This document shows, one piece after another, positions 8,179 through 16,642 of a stretch of 37,914 nucleotides of DNA. Under the pieces are notes generated by a model. The model was not told the DNA's origin. It worked only from the letters and a program-made list of their open reading frames with translations, and did no database searches. The stretch covers positions 1 through 37,914 of the forward strand of contig LVAP01000110.1 in assembly GCA_001603025.1 (NCBI GenBank), given 5' to 3'. The stretch is from Clostridiales bacterium Firm_10 (lineage in GTDB: Bacteria; Bacillota; Clostridia; Christensenellales; Aristaeellaceae). The position numbers and the translations under genes were made by a program. How positions within the stretch are numbered: the first letter of the stretch is position 1; each line of letters begins with the position of its first letter.

Positions 8179-9693
8179 TCAGCCGTTCGTTTCCAGCCGC
8201 AGCAGCGCGCAGGAAACGGGCGGCAGCGCGCCGTCGCGCACGAAGTCCTCCGCCGCCACGCCGGCGCAGCCGAGCAGCGCGGCGTTTTCAATGCCCAGCG
8301 CCGCGGGATCGACCGCGGCCGTCTCGCCGGAAGACGCGTTTATCAGCACGGCGACGGTGGTCCCGTCGGTCACGGTGAAGGCGCACAGGGCGTCGCTCCC
8401 CGCGTCCAGCGCGGCCATGCTCCCGCGAGCCAGCTCAGGCGCCAGCGCGCGCAGCGCGATCAGCCGCCGATACCAGTTCAGCAGGCTGTCCCCGTCGCCT
8501 TCCTGCTCGGCGACGCCCGCCTTCAGGCGCTGCTTCTGGTCGGCGTCCGCTGGGGGCAGGCAGTTGGCGCTTCCCTCCGCCGCGCTCCAAAGCATGGGCA
8601 GGCGCTTGTTTTCATCGCGTCCGGAACCGCTCATGCCCAGCTCCTCGCCGTAATACACAAAGGGCCGGCCGGGCAGCAGCAGATACAGCATGGCCGCCGT
8701 GCGCATCGCCGCGTCGTCCGAGCGCAGCATGCCGCGGGCGCGGGCCATGTCGTGATTGGTGAGGAAAGGCGCGTCCTGTGAAGCGGGCGACACGGCGCGC
8801 AGGCTCTCGTTCCACGCGGCCATCCGCCGCGCGACCGCCGCGCCGCGCCCATTCAGCGCCGCCTGCACCAGCAGGCCGTTCACGTCGGCCGCCGGGAAAT
8901 TGAACAGGCTGGGGATGCCGCTTCCGTACAGGCCGAGGATGGTCTGTTCATCCGCCCAGCACTCGCCCACGACGTAGCAGTCCGGATCGTTCGCGCGCGC
9001 CGTTTCGGTTATGAAGCGGACGAACCCGGCGTTCCCATCCGGCGCGCCGGTGTAGTAGCTGGTGGTGGCGTCCAGGCGGAAGCCGGAGACGCCATGGCCC
9101 TGCCAGAAGGCGATGATCTTCGCGATCTCATCGCGAACCGCATCGCTGTCCAGGTTGAGATCCGGCATGTGATAGCCGAAGCGGCCCTCGTAGAACCAGC
9201 CCTGCATGCCGGGCACGTCGTGCTCGCCGGCGCCCTGAGTGAAGTTGTACCAGCCGGTGAGCGAATCGTCGCCGCTGCCCAGCGCGGCGCAGGCCGCCAG
9301 GAACCAGGGATGCTCGGAGCTGGTGTGATTGACCACCAGGTCGAGGATGACGCCGATGCCCCTCTCCGCGCAGGCGGAAACAAGGCCGTCGAAGTCCGCC
9401 ATGGTGCCGAATTCCGGCGCCACGGAGTAATAATCGGTCACATCGTAGTGGTGGTAGCTCGGCGAGGGATGGATGGGCGTGAGCCAGATCATATCCACGC
9501 CCAGGGAGGCAATGTAATCCAGCTTCCGCTCAATGCCGCGCAGGTCGCCAATGCCGTCGCCGTCGCTGTCGGCAAACGAGCCCACGAAAATTTCATAGGC
9601 CACGCCTGAGGCCGCAGGAACCTCGGCGCGCGCCGCGGCGCCCATCCCCAGAACGAGGACGAGCGCCAGCAGCAGGCCTGTTATGCGCTTCAT
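8179..9693 (-). CDS. Secreted alpha-amylase family glycoside hydrolase (GH13)
   Basis: This 504-residue protein begins with a signal peptide (MKR, a hydrophobic stretch, then a likely cleavage after ARA near residue 23) and has no lipobox cysteine. All four GH13 conserved regions are present: DLVVNH (118-123), GFRLDA with nucleophile D208, GECW with acid/base E244, and NHD (313-315). An early DSDGDGIGD segment may bind calcium. It should cut alpha-1,4 links in starch or maltodextrins outside the membrane and so supply the MalEFG importer. The start at 9693 overlaps the malG stop by one base (TGATG), which signals translational coupling. The same frame runs further upstream, but that part is malG in another frame. 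The exact GH13 subfamily cannot be fixed by eye. Confidence 0.93.
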   Translation of the reverse strand: MKRITGLLLALVLVLGMGAAARAEVPAASGVAYEIFVGSFADSDGDGIGDLRGIERKLDYIASLGVDMIWLTPIHPSPSYHHYDVTDYYSVAPEFGTMADFDGLVSACAERGIGVILDLVVNHTSSEHPWFLAACAALGSGDDSLTGWYNFTQGAGEHDVPGMQGWFYEGRFGYHMPDLNLDSDAVRDEIAKIIAFWQGHGVSGFRLDATTSYYTGAPDGNAGFVRFITETARANDPDCYVVGECWADEQTILGLYGSGIPSLFNFPAADVNGLLVQAALNGRGAAVARRMAAWNESLRAVSPASQDAPFLTNHDMARARGMLRSDDAAMRTAAMLYLLLPGRPFVYYGEELGMSGSGRDENKRLPMLWSAAEGSANCLPPADADQKQRLKAGVAEQEGDGDSLLNWYRRLIALRALAPELARGSMAALDAGSDALCAFTVTDGTTVAVLINASSGETAAVDPAALGIENAALLGCAGVAAEDFVRDGALPPVSCALLRLETNG

Positions 9694-10571
9694 CAGCCCT
9701 TCACCGAACCGCCGGTGATGCCTTCGACGTAGAACTTCTGCATGATGACGAACAGGATCGAGATCGGGATCGACACGATCACGCCGCCCGCGCAGAACTC
9801 GCCGAAGTAGTTGTTGCGGTTTACCTTGTCCACCATGGCGAACAGGCCCAGCGCCACCGTCTTCTGGGCAGACACGCCGCTGTTCAGCATCAGGGACGCC
9901 ATCACAAAGTCCATCCACGGCGCGAGGAACGCGTTGATCACCGTGTACACGATGATGGGCTTGGCCAGCGGCAGGATGATCTTCCAGAATACGGTGAACT
10001 CGTTCGCGCCCTCAATCCAGGCCGCTTCGCGCAGCGACTTGCTGATGGTGTCGAAGAAGCCCTTGGCGATCAGGTAACCCAGGCCGCTGCCCGCCGAATA
10101 GACGATCACGAGGCCCGTGAGGCTGTTGGTGAGGCCGAACTCCTTCAGGATGAAATACACCGCGATCATGGACAGGAAGCCGGGGAACAGGTTCAGGATG
10201 ATGGCCACGTTCATCATGGGCTTGCGCGCCTTAAAGCGCATGCAGCTCATGGCGTAAGCCACCATCAGCACGAAGGCGCTGGAGATGAGGCAGTTGAAGC
10301 AGCCCACGATCAGCGTGTTCATGAACCAGCGCGGGAACTGGTTCACGGAGTCGCCGCCGGGCAGCAGGATGTTGCGGAAATGATCCAGCGTGAACGCCTG
10401 CGGGAAGAAATGGCTCAGGTTCGGGCCCTTGTCCACGCTGAAGGCGTTGAGCACCAGCCAGAGGATGGGAATGAGCCAGAAAGCGGCGAACAGCGCCAGC
10501 ACTACGTGGCGGATGGTCAGCCGGACGATCTTTTTGCGGCTCGGCTTGTTTACATGTTCTGCGCGTGTCAC
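9693..10571 (-). CDS. malG: Maltodextrin ABC transporter permease, MalG type
   Basis: This 292-residue inner-membrane permease has about six hydrophobic segments. The cytoplasmic EAA loop that contacts the ATPase is visible as EAAWIEGANEFTVFWKI followed by LPLAKP. The end, near YVEGITGGSVKG, is typical of MalG/MsmG proteins. Translation starts at GTG, which overlaps the malF stop (GTGA) and has AAGGAGG ten bases upstream. It pairs with the MalF-like gene just before it to form the membrane channel. No transporter ATPase is encoded in the operon, so a shared MsmX/MalK-type ATPase from elsewhere must energise it. Confidence 0.95.
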   Translation of the reverse strand: MTRAEHVNKPSRKKIVRLTIRHVVLALFAAFWLIPILWLVLNAFSVDKGPNLSHFFPQAFTLDHFRNILLPGGDSVNQFPRWFMNTLIVGCFNCLISSAFVLMVAYAMSCMRFKARKPMMNVAIILNLFPGFLSMIAVYFILKEFGLTNSLTGLVIVYSAGSGLGYLIAKGFFDTISKSLREAAWIEGANEFTVFWKIILPLAKPIIVYTVINAFLAPWMDFVMASLMLNSGVSAQKTVALGLFAMVDKVNRNNYFGEFCAGGVIVSIPISILFVIMQKFYVEGITGGSVKG

Positions 10572-12037
10572 TGGAAGCTCTCCTCCTTATCTCCCTTGAT
10601 CATCCTGTTGAAGGCGACCAGGGTGATGATGGCGCACACCACGAACACCAGGATGCCGATGACCGAAGCCATCTTGTAATTCTGGCGGTCCTGCGTCAGG
10701 CCGAACAGCCAGGTGATCAGCAGGTCGACCTCGCTGGCATTGGCGTTGGCCATGAGCTGGTTCTGCGTCACGTACACGTCGTGGCTGAGCAGGTAGATGA
10801 CGTTGAAGTTGTTGATGTTGCCCACCACGCTGTTCACCAGCGACGGACCCATGACGAACATGATATACGGCATGGTGATGTGCCAGAACGACTGCCAGGC
10901 GTTCGCGCCGTCAATGCGGGCCGCCTCGGTCAGGTCGGCGGGAATGTTCATCAGGATGCCGGTGGCGATCAGCATCTGGTACGGAATGCCGACCCAGATG
11001 TTGATGAGGAGAATCATGGGCCGCGCCCAGGCCGGATTGGTGAGGAATGGTATGTAATTGGCCGTGGGTATGGCGCCGATGTTGAACAGCCAGTCCGTCA
11101 GGCCGATGTTCTTGCAGAGGGTGTTCACGATGCCCTGGTTCGCAAAGAAGTTGCGCACCAGCAGCAGGCTCACAAACTGCGGCACGGCCATCGTCACCAT
11201 GAAGCAGGTGCGCCAGAAGCGCTTGCCCATGGTGTTCCGGTTATTGATGAACATGGCCATCAGGATGCCGAGAATGAAGCAGGTGAACGTGGCCATCACA
11301 GCCCACACCAGCGTCCAGCTGAGGACCTTCGCGAAGGAATAGCCGAAGCTGGATTCGGGGCTCATGTTGAACAGGTTCCTGAAATTTTTCAGGCCCACCC
11401 ACGTGAACAGCGCGTTCGGCGGCAGGTGGTCATGGTCATAGTTGGTGAAGGCGATGAGGATCATCACGATCAGCGGGATGATGATGAGCAGCACCACGCC
11501 CAGCGTGGGCAGCGACAGGAGCGTGATGTGGAAGCGCTTGCCGAGCAGGTCGTCCAGGTCGTCCCGGAAAGAATTGACATGCTTGCCGCGCTCCTGCGTC
11601 CGCTGAACCTGGTAGGCGGCGCGCATGTTCTTCATCCACAGCACGACGGCCACGATGATCAGCACCAGGCTCATGACGCTGAACAGCAGGATCAGGAAGG
11701 AATTGTCATAGTCGTTCCACACGTTTTTGCGCGTCACGGGATCGAAGCTCTTCTGGGCCACCACCGTGCCGAGCGTGCCGAACTTCGAGAGGTTGGGAAC
11801 AATGAAAGAAGGGATCAGGTAAATGACGAGGGCTTCGACCAGCGTCTTCAGTATGCCCTTGACGATCTGGCCGCGGGCCATGAAACCCGCGCCGCAGACC
11901 AGCGCTGACAGGCGCGTCCATATATCGCCCTTGCGGAAGGCCTCGGCAGTGCCGGCGAAGAATTCGCCGACGGACGAGAAGGCGCGCGTCAATCCGGAGC
12001 TGCGGCCCCGCGCCTTCGTTTGCTGCATCATGCTCAT
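10568..12037 (-). CDS. malF: Maltodextrin ABC transporter permease, MalF type
   Basis: This 489-residue membrane protein has an N-terminal cytoplasmic stretch, an amphipathic/hydrophobic region around residues 45-80, a segment near 115-135, and the main permease core from about 175. The EAA motif reads EAARIDGANAWQSFWHITMPYI-like. The final segment matches the last MalF helix. AAGGAG lies nine bases before the ATG at 12037. It is separated from malE by 104 bp holding a strong hairpin, so it may be made in smaller amounts than MalE. With MalG it forms the importer for maltodextrins; the sugar is inferred from amylase, MalQ and phosphorylase in the same operon. Confidence 0.95.
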   Translation of the reverse strand: MSMMQQTKARGRSSGLTRAFSSVGEFFAGTAEAFRKGDIWTRLSALVCGAGFMARGQIVKGILKTLVEALVIYLIPSFIVPNLSKFGTLGTVVAQKSFDPVTRKNVWNDYDNSFLILLFSVMSLVLIIVAVVLWMKNMRAAYQVQRTQERGKHVNSFRDDLDDLLGKRFHITLLSLPTLGVVLLIIIPLIVMILIAFTNYDHDHLPPNALFTWVGLKNFRNLFNMSPESSFGYSFAKVLSWTLVWAVMATFTCFILGILMAMFINNRNTMGKRFWRTCFMVTMAVPQFVSLLLVRNFFANQGIVNTLCKNIGLTDWLFNIGAIPTANYIPFLTNPAWARPMILLINIWVGIPYQMLIATGILMNIPADLTEAARIDGANAWQSFWHITMPYIMFVMGPSLVNSVVGNINNFNVIYLLSHDVYVTQNQLMANANASEVDLLITWLFGLTQDRQNYKMASVIGILVFVVCAIITLVAFNRMIKGDKEESFQ

Positions 12038-12073
12038 GTTTCAGCGCTCCTTGTTTGCTTTGCTCATAAAGCA

Positions 12074-12112
12074 CCGCCCCGCTCCGGAACAGATTGAACA
12101 GGAACGGGGCGG
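12074..12112 (-). terminator. Intercistronic hairpin between malE and malF
   Basis: A 12-bp stem (12074-12085 with 12101-12112, one G-T wobble, mostly G/C) with a 15-nt loop lies 29 bp after the malE stop. On the minus strand it is followed only by a short CTTT. It looks like a partial terminator or a 3'-end mRNA stabiliser that lets MalE be made in excess over MalF and MalG, as is known for binding-protein operons. No malF promoter was recognised after it. Confidence 0.7.
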
Positions 12113-12141
12113 CAGTCAGTCATTCGTCAGCGAGTGAACGC

Positions 12142-13350
12142 TTACTGCAGGGCAGCAGCGGTGATGCCGGCGACGGTGTTGTCCAGCATGGTCTGCAGGT
12201 CAGTGCCGTCGGGGTTATTGTTGGCGATGATCTCGCCCAGGGTCGCGGCGGGCGTCCAATAAGGATCGGCGACGCGCTGCACGGTGGCATAGGCGGCCTG
12301 GCTCGCCAGAGCGGCGATGGCCGGAGCGGCCTGCACGGCCTCGGAAGCGGCGGCAGCCTTGTTGGCAGGGCCCTGGCTGCGGAGCTCGAAGCGGCTCAGC
12401 TGGCTCTCCTCATTGGTCATGAAAGCGGCGAAGTCCATGGCGTCGCCCACGAATTCAGAGTGGGGGTTCACGCCAACCAGCTTATAGCCGGCGAAGGAAG
12501 ACATCTGAACCTGCTTGTCACCCACGGTGAAGGTGGGCAGCTTGACGGCGGCGTAGTTGTCGCCCCAGGCTTCCTGGGCCACGTTGGCGTTCCAGGTGCC
12601 GGACACGCCCGCGATGATGGAGCCGTCCTTCACGCCGGCCACGAAGGGATCGGAGTCCGCGTTGATGAAGCCGGGGTTCTGGGCGATCGCCAGCAGGGCC
12701 TCGACGACCTGCACGCCGGTGATCTCGGTGTCAGTGGCGTTCCAGTTGCAGGTATTGGTCACGCCATCCTCATTGATGTGCATGTCCAGGCCGGCGCCCT
12801 TGAAGAAGGAATAGATGTACCAGCCGTTGCTCAGCGGGAAACCGACCTTCTTGCCGGCAGCCGCGGCCACTTCCAGCATCTTGTCGAGGGACTGGACGTC
12901 TTCTTCAGTGAAGTACTCCTTGGAGTAGAACATGAAGTAGCCGTTGTCAGCGGTAGCCGGATAGGCGTACAGGTTGCCGTCCGTGCCGGTGGCAGCCGCC
13001 ACAGCGCCGTCCGCGTTGGCCTCGATGATGGTCTCGGGGTCAATCACGACTTCCTGCAGCGCGCCGGCGTTGTACAGGCTGTTGAACTGGTCATCCGCGA
13101 AAGTGAACACGTCCGCGGCGGCCTCGGGGTCGGACAGCACGTTCTTGGAGCAGTCGCCCTCGGAAACGATGCCGACTTCGATGGTGTAATTGTTGTCCGG
13201 ATAAGCGGCCTTGAAGTTTTCGATCACGCCGTTGATCCACTCTTCATCGTTGTTGTCGCCAACCCAGACGCGCAGCGAGATATCCTCGGCGAACGCGACG
13301 GATGTCATGGCCATCATCAGGACCAGGACCAAAGCAAGGGTCTTTTTCAT
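12142..13350 (-). CDS. malE: Maltodextrin ABC transporter substrate-binding protein
   Basis: This 402-residue extracytoplasmic binding protein begins with a signal peptide (MKKTLAL and a hydrophobic core) ending at AFA near residue 21. There is no lipobox cysteine, unusual for a Gram-positive binding protein, which normally needs a lipid anchor. The mature part starts ISLRVWVGDNND and resembles cluster-B sugar-binding proteins (the FTFADDQFNSL and AYPATADNGYFMFYSK segments). The ATG at 13350 is chosen over 13371 because AAGGAGG lies seven bases upstream and the signal peptide starts there. It follows malR by 54 bp. That gap holds a small inverted repeat, 13374-13378 with 13385-13389, and no clear promoter, so the gene is probably read from the malR promoter. 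Confidence 0.94.
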   Translation of the reverse strand: MKKTLALVLVLMMAMTSVAFAEDISLRVWVGDNNDEEWINGVIENFKAAYPDNNYTIEVGIVSEGDCSKNVLSDPEAAADVFTFADDQFNSLYNAGALQEVVIDPETIIEANADGAVAAATGTDGNLYAYPATADNGYFMFYSKEYFTEEDVQSLDKMLEVAAAAGKKVGFPLSNGWYIYSFFKGAGLDMHINEDGVTNTCNWNATDTEITGVQVVEALLAIAQNPGFINADSDPFVAGVKDGSIIAGVSGTWNANVAQEAWGDNYAAVKLPTFTVGDKQVQMSSFAGYKLVGVNPHSEFVGDAMDFAAFMTNEESQLSRFELRSQGPANKAAAASEAVQAAPAIAALASQAAYATVQRVADPYWTPAATLGEIIANNNPDGTDLQTMLDNTVAGITAAALQ

Positions 13351-13404
13351 GGGGGTTCCTCCTTTTATCATTACACGGTTGGATCCGTGCAGACTACTTA
13401 TCTG

Positions 13405-14409
13405 TCAGCGCACCGATTCGCGCAGAATCAGCTCCGCGTTCACCGTCACGTGCCGCGCCGGCGCGCCGCGCTCGATCATGTCCCGCAGTACCTCGACGCT
13501 CTGCCGCGCGAGCTCCTGCACCGGCTGGGCGATGGTGGAGAGCCGCGGCGTCAGGTATTCGTCCATGTCGACGCCGTCGATGCCCAGCACGCTCACATCC
13601 TCCGGCACCCGGCGCCCCAGGTCGTGCAGCGCCCGGATGACGCCCATCGCGGCGGTGTCGCTCATGCAGAAGGCCGCGTCCGCCTCCGGATGGCGCCGGA
13701 AGTAATCCAGCGCGGCGGCGTGCGAATCCGCCAGGGTGAGCCGCGTTTCCACATAGCGGTCGCCCTCCAGCGCGTATCCCCTCGCCTCCAGCGCTTCCTT
13801 CACGCCCTGCGCCCGCAGCGCCAGGCTGTCGTCGCCTTCGCGCGCGCCGCCGAACACCACGATGCGCTCGTGTCCCCGGTCAAGCAGCGCGTTGATGCCC
13901 TCGCGCGCCATGCGCCGGTCGTCGATGCACACGGACGAGGCGCGCGCCATGCCGGTGCCCTCTGTCGAAACGGTGGTGAACAGCATCGGAATCCCGACGT
14001 CCTTCAGCGCCTCGCAGCGCGCATCGATGCGGCTGCCCACAAACACGATGCCCGTAATGCGCCGCTCGCTGATCAGCTTCCGCGCCTGGCGGAACTCGTC
14101 GGCCCGCTCGTCGATGTGCTCCACGATGAAGGCCGCCCGGCTGTCCCTGGCGCACTGCAGCATGGTCTCAGCCAGTTCGTTCAGGAAGGGATTGCGCCGC
14201 CCGCGGATGATGACGGCCACAAGGTCGCTCTCGGCCTGCTTGAGGCCGCGCGCGTTGGCGTTTCCCACGAAATGACACGCTTCCATGACCTGGCGCACTT
14301 TTTCCTGTGTCGCCTTGCTTACGTCCGGCCTGTCGTTGAGCACGCGGGACACGGTGGTCACGCTCACGCCCGCCATCTGCGCGATATCCCGGATGGTATA
14401 AATCTTCAT
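13405..14409 (-). CDS. LacI-family transcriptional regulator of the mal operon
   Basis: This 334-residue repressor-type protein has an N-terminal helix-turn-helix (IRDIAQMAGVSVTTVSRVLN, about residues 5-24), a hinge, and a periplasmic-binding-protein-like effector domain. ATG 14409 has GGAGG five bases upstream; the frame extends to 14478, but that part lies in the operator region and lacks a ribosome site. It is the first gene of the mal operon. Two overlapping operator-like palindromes lie between its promoter and its start, so it probably represses itself and all downstream genes until a maltodextrin is bound. A MalR-type name would fit, but the effector is inferred from context. Confidence 0.93.
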   Translation of the reverse strand: MKIYTIRDIAQMAGVSVTTVSRVLNDRPDVSKATQEKVRQVMEACHFVGNANARGLKQAESDLVAVIIRGRRNPFLNELAETMLQCARDSRAAFIVEHIDERADEFRQARKLISERRITGIVFVGSRIDARCEALKDVGIPMLFTTVSTEGTGMARASSVCIDDRRMAREGINALLDRGHERIVVFGGAREGDDSLALRAQGVKEALEARGYALEGDRYVETRLTLADSHAAALDYFRRHPEADAAFCMSDTAAMGVIRALHDLGRRVPEDVSVLGIDGVDMDEYLTPRLSTIAQPVQELARQSVEVLRDMIERGAPARHVTVNAELILRESVR

Positions 14410-14443
14410 GACAACCTCCGACGGATCTCTGCCGCGATATGGG

Positions 14444-14473
14444 AACGTTGCCGGAATCGTTGTCGGTAACGTT
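14444..14473 (-). promoter_or_regulatory. Two overlapping LacI-type operators with three half-sites at 12-bp spacing
   Basis: On the plus strand AACGTT (14444-14449), ATCGTT (14456-14461) and AACGTT (14468-14473) recur every 12 bp. Adjacent copies form two 18-bp imperfect palindromes centred on C/G: 14444-14461 (7 of 9 pairs) and 14456-14473 (6 of 9). A central CG step is typical of LacI-family operators. The sites lie about 8-37 bp downstream of the predicted transcription start, so binding would block elongation or promoter escape. Confidence 0.7.
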
Positions 14474-14487
14474 TTCATTTCGGGTGT

Positions 14488-14517
14488 ATCATATCACCGG
14501 CCGGTCGGATCTGTCAA
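14488..14517 (-). promoter_or_regulatory. Promoter of the malR-malEFG-amylase-malQ-glgP operon
   Basis: On the minus strand a perfect -35 TTGACA (14517-14512) and a -10 TATGAT (14493-14488) are separated by 18 bp. The expected start is near 14481, giving a ~70-nt leader that contains the operators. No other strong promoter was seen before malE, so this one probably drives all seven genes. Confidence 0.85.
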
Positions 14518-14572
14518 CCGCAAAACGGATGTCTGTCTACGGATTAACGAAATATTAATGCACAAACCGATG

Positions 14573-14593
14573 AAAAAAAGGGCTTGAAGCCCT
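14573..14593 (-). terminator. Rho-independent terminator of the leucine-rich-repeat gene
   Basis: AGGGCTT and AAGCCCT (14579-14593) form a short stem followed on the minus strand by seven T residues (14579-14573). It lies about 115 bp after the stop at 14707 and just upstream of the mal promoter, so it insulates the two units. A second small hairpin with GGGTT/AACCC arms lies near 14670-14685. The rest of 14594-14706 shows nothing recognisable. Confidence 0.8.
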
Positions 14594-14706
14594 CTTTTTG
14601 ATAAAGCGACTGACGAAAGAGACATATGCCGCGCTGATGCAATCACAGAAATCTGAAGCTGCGGCCCCAACGGGTTGAAACCCCGCGTCTGTGCCTGTGG
14701 AGACGA

Positions 14707-16398
14707 CTAATCTTCCGGGGCTTCACACCAGTTCGTCGCCATATCGCCGCGTTCAAACTTGATGCCGCAGATGGACCACGTCACATCTCCGTTCTGCACG
14801 TCGACACCCGGCTCCGCAATGCCTCCCTCCGCAACGGTCTTCGTGAAGGATACCCACTGCCATGTGGGTCCGATCACGATATCCATGCCCGTGTTGTTTC
14901 CTTCAACCGTGCAGTGCCCTTCCGTCTCCTCCCGGTAGAAAAGCCACGTCATCGTCTGGGGGGACGATGCCTTTACCCAGGCGCTGTATGTGTACGTCTC
15001 CCCCGCCTCCACCGCGATTTTCTGGGACATGCAGTTCCACGCCGCGCTCTTCTGGGCGACGGCGCATCCGTTGAACGTTTCCGATGTGACGGTCCACCCC
15101 GTCGCCATTCGCGTCCACTGCCCGTTGTCGGCAAAATCACGGGTTCCCGTGAACAGGTTCGTTTTGCCAAAGTTCTCCGGGGCCTCGCTCCAGTTCGTCG
15201 CCGTATCGCCGCGTTCAAACTTGATGCCGCAGATAGACCATGTCACATCTCCGTTCTGCACGTCGACACCCGGCTCCGCAATGCCTCCCTCCGCAACGGT
15301 CTTCGTGAAGGATATCCTCTGCCATGTGGGTCCAATCACAATATCCCTACCTTCGTTATTCCCTTCAACCGTGCAGTGCCCTTCCGTCCCATCCCGGTAG
15401 AAAAGCCACATCATCGTCTGCGGGGACGATGCCTTTACCCAGGCGCTGTACGTGTACGTCTCTCCCGCCTCCACCGCGATCTTCTGGGACATGCAGTTCC
15501 ATGGCGCGCTCTTCTGCGCCACAGTGCATCCGTTGAACGTTTCCGATGTGACGGTCCATCCCGTCGCCATTCGCGTCCACTGCCCGTTGTCGGCAAAATC
15601 ACGGGTCCCCGTGAACAGGTTCCTTCCCCCTATCCGGGCCGATTCAAGGATGTCCTGCAGATCCTCGGCGTCGGCGTAAGCGCAGGTCAGCGCGTTGTCC
15701 GCGCAGTACTGCTCGGCATAGGAGTCGCGCGGAACGACGAGAACACGGCTGGAGGCGAAAGCTCCGTCCCCGATGAACATGACGCTGCGTGGAATGGAGA
15801 CGCTGAAGAGGCTGATGCAGCCCTGGAACGCCTTGTCGCCAATGGCCAGGACGCTATCCGGAATGTGGACCTCCGTCAGGCTGACGCATTCCCGGAATAC
15901 TTCGTCGCCAATGGCCAGGACGCTGTCCGGAATGTCGACATCGGTCAGGCTTTCGCAGCCGGAGAACACGGCGTAGCCGATCTCCGTCATGCTGCGCGGA
16001 ACAGAAATCCTGGCAAGGTTTACACACGAATGGAACGCCTCATCGCCTATGACGCCGACGCTGTCCGGAATATCGATGCTGACAAGGTTGGCGCACCCTT
16101 CGAATGCGTACTCCCCGATGACCGTCACTCCGTCTGGAATATAGATGCTGACGAGGCTTTTATCCTCAGAGAACGCTTCGTAGCCAATCGTTGAAACCAA
16201 ATGGCCATCCAGGGCGTCCGGAACAATCAGGTTTTCCTCCGAGCCCATATACTGCACTATTTCAGCCGTTCCGTCCTCCTGCAGGATATATGCAAAGTCT
16301 CCTTCCCAAAGAACTTCCCGCTTCCCTTCCGCGAAGGCGAACTGCATCAGAAGGAGCAGCAAGAGCGCGATGGCAAACACAGAGAACTGTTTCTTCAC
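14707..16398 (-). CDS. Secreted BspA-like leucine-rich-repeat protein with two C-terminal carbohydrate-binding/phage-tail-like modules
   Basis: This 563-residue secreted protein starts at GTG 16398 (GGGAGG eight bases upstream). It has a signal peptide (MKKQFSVFAIALLLLLLM, likely cut after FAFA) and no anchor motif at the C-terminus. Residues ~55-235 hold seven or so BspA/TpLRR-type repeats of about 23 residues (pattern IPDSV-IGDEAF-C-SL). A short spacer with SARIGGRN leads into two modules of 154 residues, each starting NLFTGTRDF and ending near FERGD-ATNW-EAPE. These resemble CBM4/9-like folds and the C-terminal modules of phage tail proteins. BspA repeats mediate binding to surfaces or host proteins. 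It lies downstream of the exopolysaccharide cluster and may be a surface adhesin or glycan-binding protein; no enzymatic domain was found. Confidence 0.88.
   Translation of the reverse strand: MKKQFSVFAIALLLLLLMQFAFAEGKREVLWEGDFAYILQEDGTAEIVQYMGSEENLIVPDALDGHLVSTIGYEAFSEDKSLVSIYIPDGVTVIGEYAFEGCANLVSIDIPDSVGVIGDEAFHSCVNLARISVPRSMTEIGYAVFSGCESLTDVDIPDSVLAIGDEVFRECVSLTEVHIPDSVLAIGDKAFQGCISLFSVSIPRSVMFIGDGAFASSRVLVVPRDSYAEQYCADNALTCAYADAEDLQDILESARIGGRNLFTGTRDFADNGQWTRMATGWTVTSETFNGCTVAQKSAPWNCMSQKIAVEAGETYTYSAWVKASSPQTMMWLFYRDGTEGHCTVEGNNEGRDIVIGPTWQRISFTKTVAEGGIAEPGVDVQNGDVTWSICGIKFERGDTATNWSEAPENFGKTNLFTGTRDFADNGQWTRMATGWTVTSETFNGCAVAQKSAAWNCMSQKIAVEAGETYTYSAWVKASSPQTMTWLFYREETEGHCTVEGNNTGMDIVIGPTWQWVSFTKTVAEGGIAEPGVDVQNGDVTWSICGIKFERGDMATNWCEAPED
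14711..15622 (-). repeat. Tandem direct repeat of 462 bp inside the leucine-rich-repeat gene
   Basis: Two direct copies with a 462-bp period, offset measured at two places (14731/15193 and 15151/15613), encode the two 154-residue modules. Their proteins differ at only about 11 of ~150 positions, so the duplication is recent or kept uniform by recombination. The final copy ends at the stop codon shortly after the EAPED residues. Confidence 0.92.
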
Positions 16399-16642
16399 GG
16401 TCGTTTCCTCCCTGGTTTATCTCTGTCCGGATTGGCGCGAAGGTATTCAACGTCATTTCTATGCCCGGCGTAGAAGCGCCTTGCCGCCAGCCGCTGCTTC
16501 CTCCGGACCCGCCGGTTTCACACGATTTGGCAATCCCACAATTGATATCTGTATCCTGGAAAACGCTTTCAGCCTGCGCTGGAGCGCTTTGCGGCCGACG
16601 CCCGGTTTCAGCATCACCTGCAAAAAGCCGCCGCATCCGGCG

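Noticed and set aside
12094-14469. Long open frame of about 790 codons on the plus strand across malE and malR
   Set aside because: Antisense shadow of two well-supported genes; its translation has no recognisable domain and it runs through the operator region.
16484-16512. Minus-strand segment resembling the SRP RNA loop (TCCGGAGGAAGCAGC)
   Set aside because: The GGAA loop lacks one base relative to the SRP consensus, and the neighbouring sequence does not form the expected long helix, so it is probably chance.
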